Assembly: GCA_030765065.1 (NCBI GenBank) | Contig: CM060984.1 | Coordinates: 106,497,488-106,561,487, forward strand | Source of the DNA: Deroplatys truncata | Lineage: Eukaryota > Arthropoda > Insecta > Mantodea > Mantidae | Length of the DNA stretch: 64,000 bases | Direction: 5' to 3' | Shown here: one piece after another, positions 22,503-34,228 of the stretch | How the letters are laid out: each line of letters begins with the position of its first letter | Position numbering within the stretch: the stretch's first letter is position 1 | Translations under genes and position numbers: made by a program | The notes under the pieces: model-generated | The model's input: only the letters and a program-made list of their open reading frames with translations | What the model was told of the DNA's origin: nothing | Database searches by the model: none

Positions 22503-23392
22503 ACTTTCTGACGTCGTAGAGCATTCAGTTTCGTTGGGCGTGGAATGGTAGGAAATACATCATGTCTAAATACAAGTTAAATGTCCGGAAGTATTAGCAA
22601 AATATAAGTTTTTTAGCAATTTAACGATTAACAGTTGCACGAAGCTTTTCGCTAGATAATCAGGATGAGTTCAATGTCCCATAAATACTTTTAATTATAT
22701 CCTAACTGAAACTTTAAAGTGACCTAACTGTGCTCTAGTATTTTGTTCAGAGCTCCCATCTGATTTCAATCTAGAGAGGAGACATTTTCTTCAATTACAA
22801 TTCATCTGCCTTCAGCACAGAGGAGTGGTGTTTGCAGTTTTAAACTGAAAAACACCCATAGGTTTATAATATAGTAGGCGAGTTAATAATATAATTAAAT
22901 ATATATTTCACACCTGGCGATATAAACACTCGGTCAATTTAAAACTGTCGACGTCTGAAGACTCAGCTCTAATCGGTTTCTAGTTCTAGTTTCTAGTTTA
23001 AAAAACTTCTCTAATCGGGTACTTCCACGAGTGCTCGGAACAGCCAGACTTTGTTCGCAAGACTGTGTATACTCGTGTAATAGTTATAATGGGGAACACA
23101 AATATAATCACAAAGGTCTTCCGAGAAAATAATTCATATGCTGTTTTCAGCAGACACATGTTGCGTGTGTTTCAACACTGAATATTTATAACCACTATTG
23201 ATTTACGGTCCCAAATGGAGTATGACTAAAGCTCGTTACAATGCGCTTACTGCAGCACTCCTAACTCGGTGATAGAGAGTAAGCTTACTTTTCCTGAGGT
23301 TGCAATTTCAAATCTCTGGAGCTCCTCAATTTCCTTTCCTTTTGCATTTTAACTACCTATATAAGTAAAAATATAACAGGCTTTCTTCACTT
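22503..23392. other. No recognisable gene; possible tRNA-like scrap
   Basis: Mostly AT-rich spacer. At about 23240-23330 a sequence resembling a decayed tRNA-type head (GCGCTTACTGCAGCAC, then GGTTGCAATTTCAAATCTC) may be a SINE relic; too weak to name. Confidence 0.35.
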
Positions 23393-23884
23393 TTATTTTT
23401 TCTACTACGTATAGTAAGTATGGGAAGTATTGCATTCCACCAAAAAATTCGATACAGGGACTTCACTGGAAATACGTGTTTTGAGTCCCACTGAATAAAA
23501 AAAGCATTTTTTTAGAAAAAGATCTGTGTGTGTGCGCGCTTTGTGTCCGTGAACAGTATAACTGAAAAACGAAAAGTCGGATAAATACCAAACGTGGTAT
23601 TTGGGTTCAGTATCTTTCAAAGATGCGACACAAAGTTCTTCAAGAAAATTCCCTCAGCCCAAACTCAACTTTACATGGAGTATTTTTCGAAAATTTTGTT
23701 TTTCTCAAAAATGGCTCTAACGACTTTAATTGAAATATCATATGTATAAGATATTTTCATGGCAAATGAAATGTATTCATGAATTTTCTGGGAATGTCCC
23801 GAAATTTACTCTTCAATCTGAATGACTTTCACATAACTGGTAAACCCTAAGAGAGAGAGAAAATGTTCCCACACAAAAAATTTA

Positions 23885-24266
23885 TTCATTCATTCATCAT
23901 CTGTTTACCCTTCTCTTATGTAGGACTTACACCCCCCAGGACTTACAGGCGGGTGCCTGGGGTCAGAGGCCCGTCGAGGAGCAGACACTCATGGATCAGA
24001 CAGAACATCCAGGATGGGTGATCAGCCCGATGCCTGGTATGGGATGAAGGAAGTAGATGAAACGAAATGTTGATGAAATGGATGAAAGGAAAGGTGATGA
24101 TGGAGCAGTTGGTGGAATGAGTGGCGGGGGAAACCGGAGAACCCGAAGAAAACCCGCCCAGACGCCGCTACGTCCACCACAAATCCCACATGCAGGTCCC
24201 TGGGATTGAACCCGGTCCGCCTCGATGGGAGGCGAGCGGTCTAACCACTCGGCCACGGCGCCGCCT
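23885..24266 (-). mobile_element. tRNA-derived SINE, family S1, copy 2 (inserted in family B)
   Basis: Minus strand: GGCGCCGTGGCCGAGTGG (A box TGGCCGAGTGG, about 24257-24247), B box GGGTTCAATCCC (about 24214-24203), then CAGGGACCTGCATGTGG, GGTTTTCTTCGGGTTCTCCG and a TGAA-repeat tail (about 23885-23900). Exact direct repeats ACAAAAAATTTA at 23873-23884 and 24267-24278 mark the insertion into a B body. The head resembles class II (Ser/Leu-type) tRNAs. This is the best preserved SINE in the window and defines S1 at ~380 bp. Confidence 0.9.
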
Positions 24267-25195
24267 ACAAAAAATTTAGATATCTTTAAAACACACAATT
24301 TATTTCATATGAATTTTTTGTGGAGTGAACTATTTCCTTGCTATGTGTTTGAGTTCTCCAGCACTTTTACTTTTTCCCAAATGGAATTCGTTATTGTTAT
24401 TACTTTCTCTACTACGTATAGTAAGTAGGGGAAGTATTGCATTCCACCCAAAATTCGATACCGAGATTTCACCGGAAATACATGTTTTGAGACCCCCTGA
24501 ATCCAAAAATGGCATTTTTGGAAACACGTCTGTGTGTCTGTCTGTGTGTGTGTCTGTTTGTCTGTGTGTGTGTGTGTGTCTGTGTGTGTCTGTCTGTCTG
24601 TGAACAGCATAACTCAGAAACGAACCGTGGATAAACATCAAAATTGGTATTTAGGTTCAGTATCTTGCAAGGATGCGACACGAAGGTTTTCAAGAAAATC
24701 TCTCCACCCCAGTTTACCCTTTACATGGAAGATTTTTCGAAAATTTTAATTTTCTCAAAAATGGCTCTAACGATCTTAATTAAAATATCGTATGTTTAAG
24801 ATATTTTCATGACAAATAAAATGTATATCTTGAATTTCCTGGGAATATCTCCAAAAGTATTCTTCATTGTGAACGACTTTTGCATAACTGGTAAACCATA
24901 AGAGATAGACAAAAGTTTACTACACAAAAAATGTAGATCGCGTTAAAATACACAATTTATGTCATATACATTTTTTTTGTGAGTGAACCGTTTTCGAGAT
25001 ATTGCTTGTTATTCCCTTAAATTCTTCAATACTTATTTTCTCAAATGGGAATTCGTTATTCATTTTTACTTTCTCTACTACGTATAGTAAGTAGGGGAAG
25101 TATTGCATTCCACCCAAAAATTCGATACCGAGATTTCACCGGAAATACATGTTTTGAGACCTCCTGAATCCAAAAAAAGCATTTTTGGAAACATG

Positions 25196-25229
<34 letters not shown>

Positions 25230-25698
25230 TGTGTGTGTCTGTGTGTGTGTCTGTGAACAGCATAACTCAAAAACGAACAGTCGGATAAACACCAAACTTG
25301 GTATTTACGTTCAGTATCTTCCAGAGATGCGACACGAAGGTTTTCAAGAAAATACCCCCACCCCAGACTACCCTTTACATGGAACATTTTTCGAAACTTT
25401 TAATTTTCTCAAAAATGGCTCTAACGATTTTGTTTAAAATATCATATGTTTAAGATAATGTCATGGGAAATGAAATGTATATCTCGAATTTTCTGGGAAT
25501 GTCTCCAAAAGTATTCTTCATTGTGAACGACTTTTGCATAACTGGTATACCATAAGAGATAGACAAAATTTTACTACACAAAAAATGTATGTATGTTATA
25601 TACATTTCTTTTGTTGAGTGAACCGTTTTCGAGATATTGCTTGTTATTCCCTTAAATTTTCCAATACTTATACATTTTCTCAAATTCGTTATTCATTT

Positions 25699-26622
25699 TT
25701 TTATTTCCTGGACTTGCAAAGAGAATGGAATGCGACACATAGCAACCAGCGTTAAAATATTTGACCATCGCTTAAAAGCTACCATATTCCCCTTGCATCT
25801 ACAAGAAAATTAGCAATAAGATTGACATCTCGATATCTCGATTAACATAAAGCATATGGAGAATAGGCGTTTGTACAAATAGATTGTACAAGAGTAGAGA
25901 AAGTCATGTGAGTGTAACACATCAGATTTTTTTTTATGTCCTGGACATGCAAACAGAATGGAATGCGCCACATAGCAACCAGCGTTAAAATATTTGACTA
26001 TCGCTTAAAAGCTACCATATTTCCCTTGCATCTACAAGAAAATTACCAATAAGATTGACATCTCGATATCTCGATTAACATGAAGCATATGGAGAATAGG
26101 CGTTTGTAAAAATAGTGTGTACAAGAGTAGAGAAAGTCATGTGAGTGTAACACATCAGATTTTTTATGTCCTGGACATGCAAAGAGAATGGAATGCGCCA
26201 CATAGCATCCAGCGATAAAATATTTGACTATCGCTTAAAAGCTACCATATTCCCCTTGCATCTACAAGAAAATTACAAATAAGATTGACATCTCGATATC
26301 TCGATTAATATGAAGCATATGGAGAATAGGCGTTTGTAAAAATAGATTGTACAAGAGTAGAGAAAGTCATGTGAGTGTAACACATCAGATTTTTTTTTAA
26401 TGTCCTGGACATCCAAAGAGAATGGGATATTCCAATAGCAACCAGCTCTTAAAAGATTTGACTATCGCTTAAAGCCTACCATATTCCCTTTCCACCTACA
26501 AGAAAATTAGCAGTTAGAACGTTTATCTCGATTAATATGAAGTAGATGGAGAATAAGCGTTTCTAAAAATAGTTTGTACAAGATTAGGGATAATCGTATG
26601 AGTGTAACACAGATTTTTGTTA
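25699..26622 (+). repeat. Four tandem ~232-bp family B terminal units
   Basis: CCTGGAC marks unit starts at about 25707, 25940, 26170 and 26404, giving periods of 233, 230 and 234 bp. Each unit runs CCTGGACATGCAAAGAGAAT, CATAGCAACCAG, TTGACTATCGCTTAAA, CATCTACAAGAAAATTA, CTCGATTAA, GAGAATAGGCGTTTGTA, GTAGAGAAAGTCATGTGAGT, hairpin, CAGATTTTTTT. The first three are closely alike; the fourth is more diverged, closer to units elsewhere. Confidence 0.9.
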
Positions 26623-26825
26623 TGTATGTGACACTTATTTAGTAATCTGTCATACCGGTAGATAGCAGCCATTACATTAATGTATTGGTCGGGAGGAAGT
26701 TTAATTTTATAACCACAATTCTATTATTATTGTAATTAATTTGCAAGTAAAATGAAGTAGCACAAGCATATTATTTATATTACATTAAAACGGTTGTAAA
26801 ATGAGAAAGGTGTATTTTAGAAGAA

Positions 26826-27736
26826 TTTGTATCGTATTTCAACTGTTGGGGAGCCGAACTTGTAGTAGTTGCAACCACACGTATAGTAAACAGTTTCCGG
26901 TAGCCTTCGCCCCAAGTGTACTTTCAGGTGGTCTTTGCCCCAAGTTTAAAAAAAATGTTATCTTTGTAATTTGACTGTTTCTTTAAATATTATATATTTA
27001 TGTTTGCCTCGGCTGCGTCAGTATTATTGTTAGAGACACGTTCCTCTTAGCAGCGCGTGATTCGACAAGAATGTAGGCTTACACAGATTATAATTTTACT
27101 TTACTCCTTTTATTAATACTTGATACGATTAAAATAACACTTCACTGATATAGAGAGCTGTGAGATTCTTTTTATTAATTAATTACACTTTTTAACACGT
27201 AAACTATTTTTCTTTTCACACGAATACATATTAAAACTCTCTAGGACGCACAAGCAACGCTTCCAGTTATGAGCACTGTCTGCAGGCAACTGAATTGATT
27301 TCAACCGTCTAAACTTGTACATTTCTGTATTTCAAGTCTCTGATTGGCTAATCCTACTCCAATAGAATACCTTCATTTAACTAAAGCTTTTTCTGGTTGT
27401 TGATTGGCTATTTTATAAACTGTCACTAAAATTACATTATTGTTACTCCAAGAATCACAAGTAACATTTTTACTTAATAATTCATTATTGCCTCAAGGTT
27501 ACCTCATTGTTACCTCATTGTTAGCAACTCTTGCCCTATTTCTCACAGCTCCTACATTATTAAGTTACGTAATGCATTCACATAACATTATTACACATGG
27601 ATACAATAATATAAGCATATGCAATGACTGTTACATACATTTTAAAAATTATTACATATACATATTGCTTCAAGGCGGGCTGTTATTGAATTTACATATA
27701 TAATTTGACTGAAATCCCTTAAGTGTAAATAATACT
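26826..27736 (-). repeat. Dispersed repeat family A, copy 5
   Basis: Minus strand, short form of the unit block (TATTTTAGAAGAATTTGTAT at 26813, then GGGGAGCCGAACTTGTAGTA). GGCTGCGTCAGTATTA lies near 27012, CCAAT complements near 27340-27410, and the TGAGGTAG start is at 27735. The 87-codon frame at 27440-27703 lies wholly inside it. Confidence 0.8.
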
Positions 27737-28714
27737 ACCTCAAAAAATAAAAGATAGCAATGCATTACGGAGAATTTCACGCGCAGAAGTTAATTCAACC
27801 ACTGCTCCGCACCCAGCACGTTGTGGAGGTATCCCAAATCAGTGTCTTGTGGCATGCATTCAAAGCGGCGCACAGAAGTTGGCGGTTGTGAACCGAGCGT
27901 GAAGGGACTTTGAAAAAATGTGACTGCTCAAGAGACCGACCACTTTTAGTTTGACCGGGTATACCTGCGCGTTAAAGATCCCATGTTGATGGAACTAATA
28001 AAAAACGTTAGTGTAAAATCCTAAATCAAATGTGACCGTTTTCCATGCTGGGTTACTTATATATGTAATGCATTTATTTCTTACATTCTCTATAAAACCT
28101 CAAAGTGCGACGATTTTTCATGCCCAGTTGTGTGTACACAAATGATGTTATTTTGGCAAGTAAAATTAGGATGATGTACACGATGTTAAAGAAGCTCACT
28201 TACAACGCTTTAGGTTAAAGAGGAGGTAAACAAATATTTGCTTTGTCGTATTTGACAGAACTTCAGTCTTATCATTTAGATGCTTTGTTAGTAAATGCTG
28301 TTAAGAACTGATTTTTGGACTTCCGTCACTTGAATAAGTATGGTATGTGAAGAAATGTTAAAGATATTCAAACATGAAGCTGTTCAAACTGCTTCCATTT
28401 AAGTGAATGTACTCTACTGATTGTTTTTGATATCTTCCAAAATTCCAGACCTCTGTTGAATATCTATATATGCTTCAAGAGACCAATACTGTTTGAATTC
28501 TGCATACTACTGTAACATACAGGGAATCTTCATAAGAAATGGTAAAAAAATAAAATAACGAATTTAAAAAAGTGTCCAATTAAATAAATTTCCATCAACA
28601 ATGGGGAATAGATGCAAGTCTGTTAGTAGTAAGGTCAGTTGTAAATGAGCCGCATTTTGCCTGTCTAGAAAAATCCGCGAGATGTCGCATCGTATCGGGA
28701 CAAAGAGGGACCGG
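27737..28714. other. No recognisable gene
   Basis: 27775-27960 is GC-richer and may carry a decayed helix-turn-helix-like reading (VSQISVLWHAFKAAHRSW), but stops surround it. The rest is AT-rich spacer up to the LINE insertion. Confidence 0.35.
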
Positions 28715-28727
28715 CTACTTAGTGTGG
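28715..28727. repeat. Target-site duplication of the LINE insertion, left
   Basis: CTACTTAGTGTGG, repeated exactly at 29396-29408. Confidence 0.85.
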
Positions 28728-29395
28728 TTCTTATTCGCCCGTTTATTAAAAGTTTGTCAAATTTAATTACTGCATGACAACCCTGTGATTTTGCATTTAT
28801 CATATGGCGATGAAGAAACTCTCGTTCTCGCCGGATCTTTTCACTGAAATCCTCTCTTATAAACACACCTGTACCTTTAAGATACTTACTATCTCGGAGA
28901 ATGGCGGATTTGCACTTATATGACACGAGCTTACATACAATTGGCCGCCTGTTGCCTGCTTTACCGACACGGTGCGCTCTTTCAATATCGTCAGGCCTAA
29001 GATGAACTCCAATCTGGGCCACAACGTCTAGCACCTTGTTCTCCGTGATGTCCCAGCTTTCATTTTCTTCTTCCGTTAATCCATACATAACAATATTATT
29101 TCTTCTTGACTGGTTTTCTAAGTAGTCCACCTTGCCCTCCAACCACTCACATCTTGCCTCCAACTCCTTCACCCGTGTCTCAGACTTCTCCAGGGATTCC
29201 ATCATGGAGTTAATAATTCCTAATAGCTCGCTGTGTCGAACTTTACTTTCCGCGAAACCACTTTTCACTTCACTCCTCAACTTGTCAAACAGACCTTCAA
29301 TATTCGCCATATTTGCACAACGCGTCTACAGCCGACCGCTGCTCGAACAAGACTCCATTAATGTAATACTAAATACTTAATAAATACCACCACTA
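28728..29395 (-). mobile_element. 5'-inverted (twin-primed) LINE insertion carrying ORF1
   Basis: Exact 13-bp direct repeats bound an insertion made of two parts. About 29357-29395 on the plus strand is a LINE 3' end (TACTTAATAAATACCACCAC) that also ends the LINE at 42981-43690. The rest (28728 to about 29356) is reversed and holds the 5' leader and ORF1, starting at 29310 on the minus strand. ORF1 shows a coiled-coil N-terminus (heptads, residues 25-70), NNIVMYGLTEEENES (71-85), DDIERAHRVG (107-116), RRPIVCKL and FIREDFSEKIRRER, the ORF1p-like nucleic-acid-binding region of LINEs. The open frame continues to 28564 but only residues 1-194 are LINE; the last 54 are read-through into flanking DNA. 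ORF1 is uninterrupted, so the insertion is fairly young. Confidence 0.85.
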
Positions 29396-29408
29396 CTACT
29401 TAGTGTGG

Positions 29409-30769
29409 CATTTGGACACAAGCAAAAAAGATGTTCATGTGACGCGAAGTGAATAGGATTTGCACAATCTTCCCACCCTTGGGTACTTTATAATTACCAT
29501 ATAGGTAATAAAAGAAGATATTTCAGTGAAATAAAGTATACCATATTAATAATTTGATTAATACGCTTCTATTTTCAGCTTTTGATCATTCACTCTCCCT
29601 TGCCAAACCTGTGCTCACAACTTGTGTGATTGGGATTAATATTAGAATAAGAACTAAGTCCCACAGCTTGTCTTTTGAGAGAGGCACACTACCTATGGCG
29701 CTACCGGTTAGGAACATGAAATCACCTAACTCCGCCAGAGATTATATTCTTTATTGCATATATGACGCCGCCCTAGTTCACAATCTTTGCACGTAATCAC
29801 TAGAGCGTTTAACACTGCCCAGGTCGGCGTTTACAACCAGGCGTGCTTTGTGCTATGCTACTTAAATTAATACATTTTTACCCACATTTCTGCAGTTTGC
29901 GTGTTAGAATGTTCTGTGTAAAAAATCAAACATAACCAGTTCATTAATTTAGCTGGTATATGGAACAAGAGTAAACATACTCGTTTCGTTGCCGTGTTCA
30001 CAGACTGGGAATTGTAATAACCTTAAAAGTTTATATTTACATTTCTCTACAGATTAGTATAATTATGCGAAGTTCCCAAATAATGAAACCAGGGTGTTTG
30101 GTGTAAAATCTGACCGCTTGCATGCGGTTTTGCATCTGAATAGATGACATGCCACAACCGGCCGTAACAGAACCCTGTCTTCGCTTCTTAAATCTATATT
30201 CCTGTACATCAAATGTAACAAAATTAATTATTACCGCATAGCAAATGCTGGAAATGTGTCTTTCCGCAACTAAACAAGCTTTACCGTGTAAACACATTTA
30301 TATTGACACGATATAGTTCGGCCACTGCAATGTCTTATAAAATAACATTTACATACAAATATACGATGTTCAACCTATGTCTTCCTATCTTCGCAAACAA
30401 AGTGGACTACTGACGCTAATGACTACATGGTAACTTAAGGACAGAAAACCTGTTGTGAGTGCAGGTTGTGGGGAATGGGGAAGCCAAACCGGCATTGACT
30501 CTGATGCACAACAGCGTGCGAACGGTCAGGTTTTATACCGAAGGCCCATATATGTTTTAAAATATATAGCTAGATATACTGTTCTCAGAATTCTATTATC
30601 TGTCGATTAGTAGAACAAGCAAGAACTCTTTGCATATATGATGTATTATTTTCTTGGTCATAGATAGAGCTAAATTTTCAAAATTTTGGGGTTTTTAAAA
30701 TAAAACATTTGCTTAATAGTTTTTAATTTTATAGGAGAGTACGTAGATAATACATTGAAGTTTGGAGTT
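29409..30769. other. No recognisable gene
   Basis: Spacer with short frames only (80 codons at 29554 plus; 86 codons at 30037-30297 minus) and no known motifs. Confidence 0.45.
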
Positions 30770-31040
30770 ACTGTTCCCTGACAATGAATGCGCCTGGGTT
30801 CAAGCCCAAACATGGGAGTGCTGATTTTTCAGCTCATGTGTGGGATCGGTGCCACTCAGTATCGTGAGAAATATGAGGTACTACGGTAGGGAGGCATCTG
30901 TAGGCCAAATAAATAATCATTTCGCCTGAGGGAAGAATTGTGCTGATAATTACATTATTCCCCTGTATGCTTGCGCATGAGGATGTAAGGTAGACAATCG
31001 GGTTGGTCGGCTATGGCCTGTCAAATTTGTCGTGTCAGAT
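30770..31040 (+). mobile_element. tRNA-derived SINE-like element, 5' eroded
   Basis: B box GGGTTCAAGCCC at 30798-30809 follows AATGAATGCGCCT. The body has TGTGGGATCGGTGCCACTCA, CGTGAGAAATATGAGGTACT and ACGGTAGGGAGGCATCTG. A box not clear, target duplications not found. Differs from S0-S3. Confidence 0.55.
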
Positions 31041-31734
31041 TACGTGTATATAATTTGTATACTTGCTATGTAAACGTGTTTACTAAATTCATAAAAACAA
31101 CTTCAAGTCACGCACTTCTTTCAGAAACCTATTGCTACTGCACAAACATTTGAAATAGTTTTCTGGCTTAATGTTCTCATTTTGGTTTTCTTTTTGAAAA
31201 GTACTCTGGTACCGCAATTATTAATTAATGATACTTCTGCTTCCCCTAAATAACCAGAACTAGGTATTGTTTGTTATTGAATTCGCCTTTGAAATAATGT
31301 TTTGAAAAGAAAGAGAATACGAATCTAGAACGTACAACTCACGGTTAGATAAATGGAAGAAGTACTTTATAGGTCATGAACAGATTTAGGCAATTACTAT
31401 CTAGAGAGAAAAAGAAATGGATGCGGTCACTGAATAGGGATGAAGACCAGGTAGTGAAGTATAATTAGGTTAGAAAAGATTTGGAATGAGGTCATGACTT
31501 CTAACTTCCCTGAGACCTACTTCTGGAAAAAGCAAGAAAGAGAGAAAGAAAATTGAGATAGCTACGTTGCATTACATAAAATACTGAATCTGAAAAACGA
31601 GCTAGAAATCACTGCAGGAATACCAAGAGCAGTAAGTTGCTAAGAATATTTTATAAAAAGATTTCCACAAAGAGGACGTTTAACTTATTTTTTCATTTAC
31701 TTCTGTAGCATCTAATAACTTATGAACTAATTTT
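31041..31734. other. No recognisable feature
   Basis: AT-rich, purine-rich stretch near 31300-31620, no frames of note. Confidence 0.45.
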
Positions 31735-31815
31735 TACTTTCACTACTACATACTTACAGTAAGTAGAGGAAGTATTGTATTGCACCCAAAAACTCGATGT
31801 CAAGACTTCACCGGA

Positions 31816-31856
<41 letters not shown>

Positions 31857-32525
31857 TGAAAGTAACTCTAAAACGAAAAGGTAAATAAACACCAAATATG
31901 GTACCTATTTAAGTTCAGTATCCTCCAAAGATACATTAATATTATTAAGAAATCCCCCCATACAAACCAATCTTTACATGAAAAAAAAATTCCATATTTT
32001 TTACTTTCTCAAAATGGCTATCGATTTCAATTAAAATACCAAATATTTAATATATTTACACAACAAACAAACTGTATGCCTTAAATTTTCCGAGAATAGT
32101 CTGTATAAACTTTGCATAATTGAATAAATTTTGCATAATTGTATATAATGGATAAGTCATAAAATATAGACAAAAGGTTACGACACAAAATGTATATCTC
32201 TTTAAGACACACGATTTATTTCCAATTAATATATTGTGGCATCAACCATTTCCGATATATTTATTATTATTGGTTTGAATCCTTCAGACCATTACCATTT
32301 GTTTAAAGTTCTGTCGCTCTGCAGTTGTTTCTCGCCACAACATGGAAACAGTACGTAATTTTAAAGCCAAAATATTAATATTGACGCATTTTAATACATT
32401 TCACTATCATGTCTACTGTATCCTTTTTGTTCCGACAATGAAATGTGTAATTAAATCATTTCTGCAAATGTTTATATCGACTGATGCCGTAATTATTGAC
32501 AATGACATATATATAATTAAATGAA
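31735..32525 (+). mobile_element. Family B element
   Basis: Starts TTTTTACTTTCACTACTACA, has a pure TG tract at 31819-31854 in the usual place, CTCAAAATGGCTATCGATTT, and an eroded B2-type terminal unit (CAACATGGAAACAGTACG near 32338). It lacks the 3' GTAGAGAAAGT end. Confidence 0.75.
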
Positions 32526-33974
32526 GAAATGATAGGGAAATGATTGCTATAAATAATTTCCGTATATTAAATCAATGCATAATGTAATAAGCCCGAGTTG
32601 AAAAATTCGTCCGGAGAAAAAGGTCATTAGCGGGTTATGTCCATTAGTAACAGCCGAGTAACGTACGCTTTAGGATAAATGTTCCTGGAATGGAGCTCAG
32701 AGGCTGAATTTCAGTACGTTTACAATGCCGCGTAGCAGGAATTCTGTAAATTAAAAAGAGAATGAAATTATCAAATTTGAGAATGTTCCGCATAGAAACA
32801 GTGTCAGATACGCAGAGTTTTAAGATTGGACCGCATGAGTAGGAACGTTGGTAGGGGTAGTAATAGGCAGAGATTAAATTAAGAAAAGAGCATGCGTTAG
32901 AATCAGAGACACGCTCGTGACATATTCGTGGCACTCCCGAGATTCTTGACTCTCGTGTGACTTGGACTCATGCGTAATTTTTAAGTTGTGTAGCGCACCT
33001 GAACGCGCCAGCGTTGGAACGATTTAGATCTATTGGGAGGGATCTGTCTGAGCAATATTTCTGCGACTTATGGCAACTGGCACTTCACTTAATTATTGTT
33101 ATTATATAGTTATTGCAAACTAAGATCCTTCAAAGTTATAAATATAGAAAATCTGTCTGTCTTAGTATTTATTTACACCATCAGAAAATAATTAAACAGA
33201 TCATAGATAATAAATATATTAAAACTAAAAAACTGAAGCGATTAAGTGAAACTTCCATCTTATAATCTTCTAGAAGCAACTAACTCATAAATTCAACAGT
33301 CAGCATTTCAGTCTGAACATTTCAGTCAATATTAAAATTTATCAGCTAACTAAACCGGTGTTGTCCTTTCAAAGTACACTCACGCACAACCTGATATAAA
33401 CTCATAGCTATACCACTAGAGCAGCTGGCGCACGAGACAACGCAAAATGAGTTACGAGATGACTTAAAACTAACAGAGCAGGCAATATTAAATGTTATAA
33501 AGGTCTGAAGCAGAGGTCAGCATCAAAGTTGTCGCACCGGAATCGTCTTCATAACCTAAATACAAAAATGAAAATTTGGTAACAATACATTGCAGAAGAG
33601 ATTAACAATAAACCATAGTGGGAAGAGAAAGTCATATGAAGGTAACTTCATAAAATTTTTATTGTAGTGTGTTTACAAGCTCCGAAATCTTACTAATAGC
33701 GAAAATCAGATGAGATACTTGGTAGAAAACTGAGCATCTGGTGCGATATTTTCATTTCGAGGCTTTTACCGCGACCGTGATTAGTTCAAGATGAAGCCAC
33801 TTTGAGTTTCTTACAATTAACACCTGGCATATGAACGAAATTGCTATTTTGCTTTACGTTCCTCTTCACTTATTGTTTAATTCGAAATTACTTTCGGGCA
33901 AAATTATAATTTGATAAACACCATAATATATGTAGACAATTTTGTGACTTTGTAGGGCACATAAAAAGTTATAG
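32526..33974. other. No recognisable gene; stray family B end
   Basis: Mostly spacer. 33605-33660 (GGGAAGAGAAAGTCATATGAAG) is a stray B 3' end. A tRNA-like scrap may lie at 33400-33430. A 96-codon minus frame at 32644-32934 is unrecognised. Confidence 0.4.
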
Positions 33975-34155
33975 GCAGATATGAAGATTTCACTGGAAAT
34001 GTATGTTTTGCGTCCCCATGAATCCCAACAATTTTTGAGCAAAGCGTTCTGTGAAGTAGATAGAAAAATAAACTTTTCTAAAAATAATTTATATATCCAT
34101 TAATAAACAATAGATGGTAGAGAAGGTCATGTGAATGTAAGACATCTAATTTATT
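33975..34155 (+). mobile_element. Internally deleted family B copy
   Basis: A B start segment (GATTTCACTGGAAATGTATG, 33984) is joined within ~90 bp to a B 3' end (GGTAGAGAAGGTCATGTGAA, 34114) with the hairpin degraded. Confidence 0.6.
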
Positions 34156-34228
34156 AAGATACTGAAGTGTTAGTTTTTGTTACTCGTGACAAATAGTACG
34201 GAATTCCCAAGGCAGTATATAGCGACCC

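Larger units (their letters stand above)
23393..26622 (+). mobile_element. Family B tandem cluster with expanded terminal units
   Basis: Three bodies head to tail: 23393-24404 (interrupted by a SINE), 24405-25068 and 25069-25700. The third is followed by four terminal units. The first two bodies lack the terminal unit and pass straight from GGAATTCGTTATT or similar into the next ACTTTCTCTACTACGTATAG. The second and third carry TG/TGTC microsatellites at the same internal point (24529-24602 and 25197-25255). Bodies two and three are very alike, more than either is to older copies elsewhere, suggesting local duplication. Frames of 60-100 codons on both strands across the bodies recur in every copy and reflect shared repeat sequence. 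Confidence 0.85.

Noticed and set aside
24225-24266. Functional tRNA-Ser or Leu gene
   Set aside because: A and B boxes are present, but the sequence continues as a SINE body with tail and target duplications.
25699-26622. CRISPR array
   Set aside because: Regular repeats, but the ~232-bp units are adjacent without unique spacers and match a transposon end.
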